Origin: Terana coerulea
Taxonomy: Eukaryota > Basidiomycota > Agaricomycetes > Polyporales > Phanerochaetaceae
Assembly (NCBI GenBank): GCA_024811115.1
Contig: JAKOGH010000869.1
Span: forward strand, 1 to 11,748
Direction: 5' to 3'
Length of the DNA: 11,748 bases
Shown here: piece by piece, positions 8,475 to 11,748 of the stretch
Numbering within the stretch: position 1 is the stretch's first letter
Layout of the letters: each line of letters begins with the position of its first letter
Made by a program: the position numbers and the translations under genes
The notes under the pieces: generated by a model
What the model was told of the DNA's origin: nothing
The model's input: the letters and a program-made list of their open reading frames with translations, nothing else
Database searches by the model: none

Positions 8475-8537
8475 GTGAGGTGTACATCTCCATGTTACTG
8501 CGTCCCTTGTCTTACTTACCCTCCGATCTCACTATAG
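8475..8537 (+). other. Kinase gene intron 3 (63 bases)
   Basis: GTGAGG donor and CTATAG acceptor, phase 1. Splicing joins HVVLCALI to AHKMAYEKAEILHRD, bringing the helix before the catalytic loop to the expected length. The intron is a multiple of three with no stop, so unspliced message would insert 21 residues before HRD. Confidence 0.7.
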
Positions 8538-8725
8538 CCCATAAGATGGCTTACGAAAAGGCCGAAATATTACATCGTGACATCAGCGACGGGAATATCA
8601 TGATCAATATTGACACTCTGGACAAGGGGAAGGCGCCTCCCGAGGGCATCTTGGCAGACTGGGATTTGAGCAGGTCTGTCGCAAATCTGGATGCTGACCC
8701 TGGGGCTACTCAACACGGTCGATCG

Positions 8726-8790
8726 GTAAGGCTGCATTACATTATATAATTCGAACGTTCAGCGCTGATCAGAGGTGGTGGTTATCATAG
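8726..8790 (+). other. Kinase gene intron 4 (65 bases)
   Basis: GTAAGG donor after ATQHGRS and an ATCATAG acceptor before GTWPFMS, the conserved activation-segment block. Phase 0. The intron contains in-frame stops if retained. Confidence 0.7.
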
Positions 8791-9622
8791 GGTACGTGGC
8801 CTTTCATGTCAGGGAATATTGCTGCAATATCCCCTCAAGCCGGTGTCGGTCGAGGATGATCTGGAGTCCTTCATTCACGTAATCCGACTGAACACTCTTC
8901 GATTTCATTGCACGAATTTGACCATGACATCCTACCTCGAACAAGAGGAGCCCCGCGACAATACGAACGAGGACCTTGCCTGGCATGTCTGGTCATATTA
9001 TCATAAGGATGCAAAGATCGATGGCTCCTCTTATCGGATAGGTGGAGAGGATAAGGTCAGATCCTTCAAGCAACGTGATCCGCCTTTCGAGGTTACAACG
9101 CTTCAAAGTGAAGGTTTCAACACTCTGCTGAGGAACCTCCACCTCTGCTGCTATACACATTACGCACAACCGGACTTCGGTATCAAAGATGTTGGGAGCT
9201 ATCGTGTGGTACCACCCGCTCTAGCCGTCACCAAGACGGCTGAACCGGAGGACATGGAAAGTGTCACGTCGGACGCCATGAACGAGTTTAGAGCCGTGAG
9301 GGAAGGAACGGCAGGTGGTGGACTCATCTCATAGCACACCAATACCCCCAGTCCAACCACCACCACCTCCTGAGGACCTCCTCACCCATGCAGAGCTCGG
9401 AAACATTCTCACCCAAGCCCTTGACAACCTACGCCTGTGGGATCTGGCGCTCAATACAAGACCATTGATCAATTCAAAGGCCTGTGGATCTACCTCCCCG
9501 CGGCGGATAGGAACCTTTCCTCGATGCCGAGTACTACCACTGCCAGTAGCGCTTCCAACAAACGCGCGTCAGAAGACCAAGAGAATATCAGGCCAAAGAG
9601 GGTCAAGACCGCCAGGAAGTAG

Positions 9623-10132
9623 ATATTTATGAGGGCGACAAGGTAGTATTCTTTTGCACCGTGCTGATTTCGGTCTGCCTGGCTTGTTTTACACCTTTCC
9701 ATGCACCTCTTCTCATGTACTTTCATTGTATCGTAATGTAGATGGACCTTACATGAATTGTAATTGCCATCATAATGCCGTACAAGTGCGTAACGTCTTG
9801 ACTAACTGCGACTCCGAGGAATATGCATCCATGAGGGTGGGGCGTCAAGCCACGAGAACCACCATCATTCTGCCCCGAAACAATGTGTGGCACTATGGAG
9901 AGCATATAATGAGCGGATGGACAGTTCTTGTCGTTCGAACCCACCATGGGAGGCGCACGGAGAATCGACCGCGCAGCTCCGCGGGAGGCACTCCGTATAT
10001 TGGTAGAATACTGGCTACCTCTGTATCAACGGAACCATAAGGCAGCGAGCAAGTCATCGCGCTACACAATCCACATAAATCGCGAAAGTGTGCCAAAATG
10101 ACCCATATCATGACCAAAGGCTTACAAGGAGC
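9623..10132. other. Convergent intergenic stretch, no gene seen
   Basis: It lies between the ends of the plus-strand kinase gene and the minus-strand MYND gene, so it should hold both 3' UTRs and polyadenylation sites. A plus-strand frame of about 128 codons (9654-10040) has no recognisable motif and no intron signals, and is judged chance. No canonical AATAAA was found in either orientation at a convincing place, which is normal for fungi. Confidence 0.5.
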
Positions 10133-11343
10133 CTATTCGCCGTTTATCGTAAATCGAGTGGTCCCCTTCCGCATGCCTAAGTCATTCCAGAGGTCGTCCT
10201 CCTGAACCAGCTCCTCGAAAGGGCGACAAGGCTCCTTCTTATGCCGCTTCCAATCCGCTTTCTGACATTCGGGCTGCGATGTTGCTTCGCTTAGTAACGA
10301 GCAGAGTCAGCGAATGCATGATCACATACCGAGCAATAAGTGGCTACTTTGCAGATGGAGCACTGCTTCAGGTTGACCCCGTCCAACTCCCCGCTGCCCT
10401 CGGCGCCCTGCTTCATCTTCCGCGCCAAGCATCCAGGGTTATGGCAGATCTTCTTGGTCTGCGCCGTCTTGCCGATGATACCATACAGCTCCGGGTCCAT
10501 GTCGTCCTCGCTCTCGTCGTCGTCATCGTTGGCGACGGTCAGGCGTTGCAGCGCGTGGAGCTCCGTGTCTGGGTCCAGGTCCTGCGCCGGCGGCTCGTCC
10601 CGCGGATGGGTTGCGCGGTACTCCTGCAGCTCCTGCCGTTCACGAAGGCCGAGGTCGCGCATGTTCGGCTTGCCGAGCTGCATGCGTCGCTTCTGAAGCA
10701 CCTTTTCGCGGTCGCGGATGCAGGCCTCCGTGTCGTGCAGGAACTCGCACTTGGGGTCCCAACACCCGGCTTCCCGGGAAAACCACTAACGGGCGATAGA
10801 TAGCGGGTCAAATGTCAGCGAGAAAAAAATATGTAGCTATATGCGTGCTGAGCTCGCATGACGCACCATGCAGGGTATCAGACCTTTCGCAAAGTCATTC
10901 TTCTTTAACCTCTCAAACAGCCTGTCCCAGGGCTTGCAGCCAGTCGTACCAGCCGAGGAATGGTAGTTCAGGATCATGTTCCAGAAGGGACGCGCGTCCC
11001 CGACGTCGCGCAGTATCCCCGCCTCGCGGCTCTGCCAGTCGTTTCGGAAGCCGCGCACGTACAGCTGGAGGTCCTCCGGGTGTATCGTCCCGTCGTCGCG
11101 CGGATGCAGCTTGACGCCGACGACCGGCTCGAGCTGGTAGGGCGTGTACTTGCGGAACACGATGCCCTTGCGCGGAAACAAAATGCCCTTGGACATGTCA
11201 GCAGGCGTGTCTATGAGCTCGAAGTCGCCTTTGATGGCGGCGCATAGCGTGTGGTAGTGTTCGATGGAGACGGCAGCTTGCCGCTTTCCGAACTCTTCGT
11301 CTTTCGTGTGGTGCGTGTATCTTGCCTGAAGCCTGCTCTGCAT
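10133..11343 (-). CDS. Protein with CCCH-like and MYND zinc fingers, three exons
   Basis: Exons on the minus strand are 11343-10867, 10785-10330 and 10273-10133, giving 357 residues with both introns in phase 0. Residues about 45-150 form a conserved-looking region (LIDTPADMSKGILFPRKG, GILRDVGDARPFWNMILNYH) of unknown function. Splicing creates C158-x8-C167-x4-C172-x3-H176, a CCCH-like finger. A basic helical stretch (183-215) and an acidic patch (NDDDDESEDD, about 245-254) follow. The C-terminus is a MYND finger with likely ligands C273, C278, C301, C304, C310, C314, H322 and C327 (YCS...CQKADWKRHKK), a fold known to mediate protein-protein contacts. It has no signal peptide or membrane segment; a nuclear or cytosolic protein is inferred. 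The start at 11341-11343 is the first ATG before the conserved region, but ATGCAG could also be a splice acceptor, so an upstream exon is possible. The frame is intact throughout. Confidence 0.85.
10274..10329 (-). other. MYND gene intron 2 (56 bases)
   Basis: Minus strand: GTATGT donor directly after TYCS, branch-site-like TTACTAAGC, and a CGCAG acceptor before PECQKADWKRHKK. Removal restores a complete MYND finger, which strongly supports the intron. Without splicing the frame stops within about 14 codons. Confidence 0.9.
10786..10866 (-). other. MYND gene intron 1 (81 bases)
   Basis: Minus strand: GTGCGT donor after GLIPCM, branch-site-like GCTGACA, and a GTTAG acceptor before WFSREAGCWDPKC. 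Splicing in phase 0 completes the CCCH-like finger across the junction. Unspliced message meets a TAG at 10837-10839. An alternative acceptor (AAG just before CEFLHD) would also keep frame but would remove two finger cysteines. Confidence 0.8.
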
Positions 11344-11748
11344 AACGAGCAAAGTTGAAGGGACGGAATGAGCTACGCACGAGAGGATGTGCTGGTTAAA
11401 AGCAAATGGGTGAGACGCCGAGCCGGCGACGCCACCGACGCCACCAGGACGCGACACGCAGTTTGCACGTGGCCATGAGTGAGAGTTGTGCGTACAAATT
11501 ACGCGCGGTAGACTGGGCTGCATGTAACGGCTGTAAAGATTGTCGTAAAGCTACACTGTTAGGTGGTATGTAATGAGTGTTATACAGTGAGTCGCCAAGA
11601 TAAGCATTATAACCTCCGAGGCATCCCAGAAACCTGTGATATAGATACACTTCAAAGTGTTCGCCCATGACTTGCACAAATATATGCCCTAAAGCACGAC
11701 TTGAGGCTGGCGTGGCCATCACTGCATAACAAGCAACATGAGATTAGC
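11344..11748 (-). promoter_or_regulatory. Upstream region of the MYND gene
   Basis: This is the presumed promoter and 5' leader. Just before the start there is a pyrimidine-rich stretch (minus-strand TCCGTCCCTTCAACTTTGC), common before fungal start codons. TATA-like words occur farther up (CATATATT around 11680 and GTATAAC around 11580 on the minus strand), but none is placed convincingly. A minus-strand open frame of about 108 codons (11722-11396) lacks recognisable motifs. A short repeat of GGTGGCGTC occurs near 11425-11450. Confidence 0.35.

Larger units (their letters stand above)
6141..9622 (+). pseudogene. FunK1-family fungal protein kinase (frameshifted)
   Basis: A fungal-specific Ser/Thr-kinase-like protein of the FunK1 group. 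From the start at 6141 (purine at -3) there is a Pro/Ser-rich disordered N-terminus, an acidic and basic stretch, a pre-kinase domain (about 6990-7960), then the kinase: SPTGRATKGF loop (8106-8135), VKDSW lysine (8175-8177), helix-C Glu (about 8214-8222), HRDISDGN (Asp 8579-8581), DWDLS metal-binding Asp (8657-8659) and GTWPFMS. The end is a Ser/Thr linker and the basic tail RPKRVKTARK, a likely nuclear signal. Four coding introns are inferred. Outside introns the frame shifts near 7080, 7877, 7925, 8230, 8813, 9322 and 9440, with probable further shifts near 6330, 6590 and 6690 in the low-complexity part. No product can be made as read. Either the gene is dead or the sequence has indel errors; no in-frame nonsense substitution was seen. 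Confidence 0.85.

Noticed and set aside
6141..9622. Programmed ribosomal frameshifting in the kinase gene
   Set aside because: There are at least seven shifts in both directions without slippery sequences at the sites, which does not fit a programmed mechanism.
9933..9943. GTTCGAACC resembling a tRNA B box
   Set aside because: The flanking bases do not form a T-arm stem on either strand, and no good A box or acceptor stem pairs at the right distance.
9654..10040. Plus-strand open frame after the kinase gene
   Set aside because: No motif, no homology I can recognise, and it sits where two 3' UTRs are expected.
10279..10803. Plus-strand open frame of 174 codons
   Set aside because: It is antisense to the MYND gene, whose minus-strand frames give a clear zinc finger with consistent splice sites; the plus frame shows only GC-driven openness.
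11396..11722. Minus-strand open frame upstream of the MYND gene
   Set aside because: It lacks recognisable domains, and its sequence next to the conserved exon looks like leader. An upstream exon is possible but cannot be placed.

Overview
The window looks like a piece of a filamentous fungal genome, most likely a mushroom-forming basidiomycete. This is inferred from three things: genes with very short GT-AG introns (42 to 81 bases), a fungal-specific FunK1-type kinase, and a fungal LINE retrotransposon carrying endonuclease, reverse transcriptase and RNase H. No rRNA, tRNA or CRISPR array was found.

Left part (about 1 to 4507, minus strand): a decayed non-LTR retrotransposon. Reading on the minus strand, the order is an N-terminal leader, an apurinic-type endonuclease, a connector, a reverse transcriptase with its FVDD active site, a C-terminal linker and an RNase H domain near position 295. 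At least ten frame changes and one in-frame TAG (3970-3972) make it non-autonomous, although the reverse transcriptase core is open for 406 codons.

Middle (about 4508 to 6140): gene-poor. It holds a plus-strand cysteine-rich broken reading frame (4798-5244), a cluster of GGTCA/TGACC inverted repeats (5421-5537) that resembles the subterminal region of a hAT-type DNA transposon, and the leader of the next gene with a well-formed candidate 5' UTR intron (5892-5952).

Right-centre (6141 to 9622, plus strand): a FunK1-family protein kinase gene with four inferred coding introns. All kinase catalytic residues are encoded, but the frame is broken by at least seven single-base shifts outside introns, so it is called a pseudogene. 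The lack of accompanying in-frame stop codons also leaves room for sequencing or assembly indels. A stretch before the kinase domain has a PD...EVK...Q arrangement reminiscent of the PD-(D/E)XK nuclease fold.

Right (10133 to 11343, minus strand): an intact three-exon gene for a 357-residue protein that combines a CCCH-like zinc finger, which splicing assembles, with a C-terminal MYND finger, also split by an intron. It converges tail-to-tail with the kinase gene. It is the only clearly intact protein-coding gene here. The picture is a transposon-rich accessory region with expanded-family or mobile genes beside one maintained gene.
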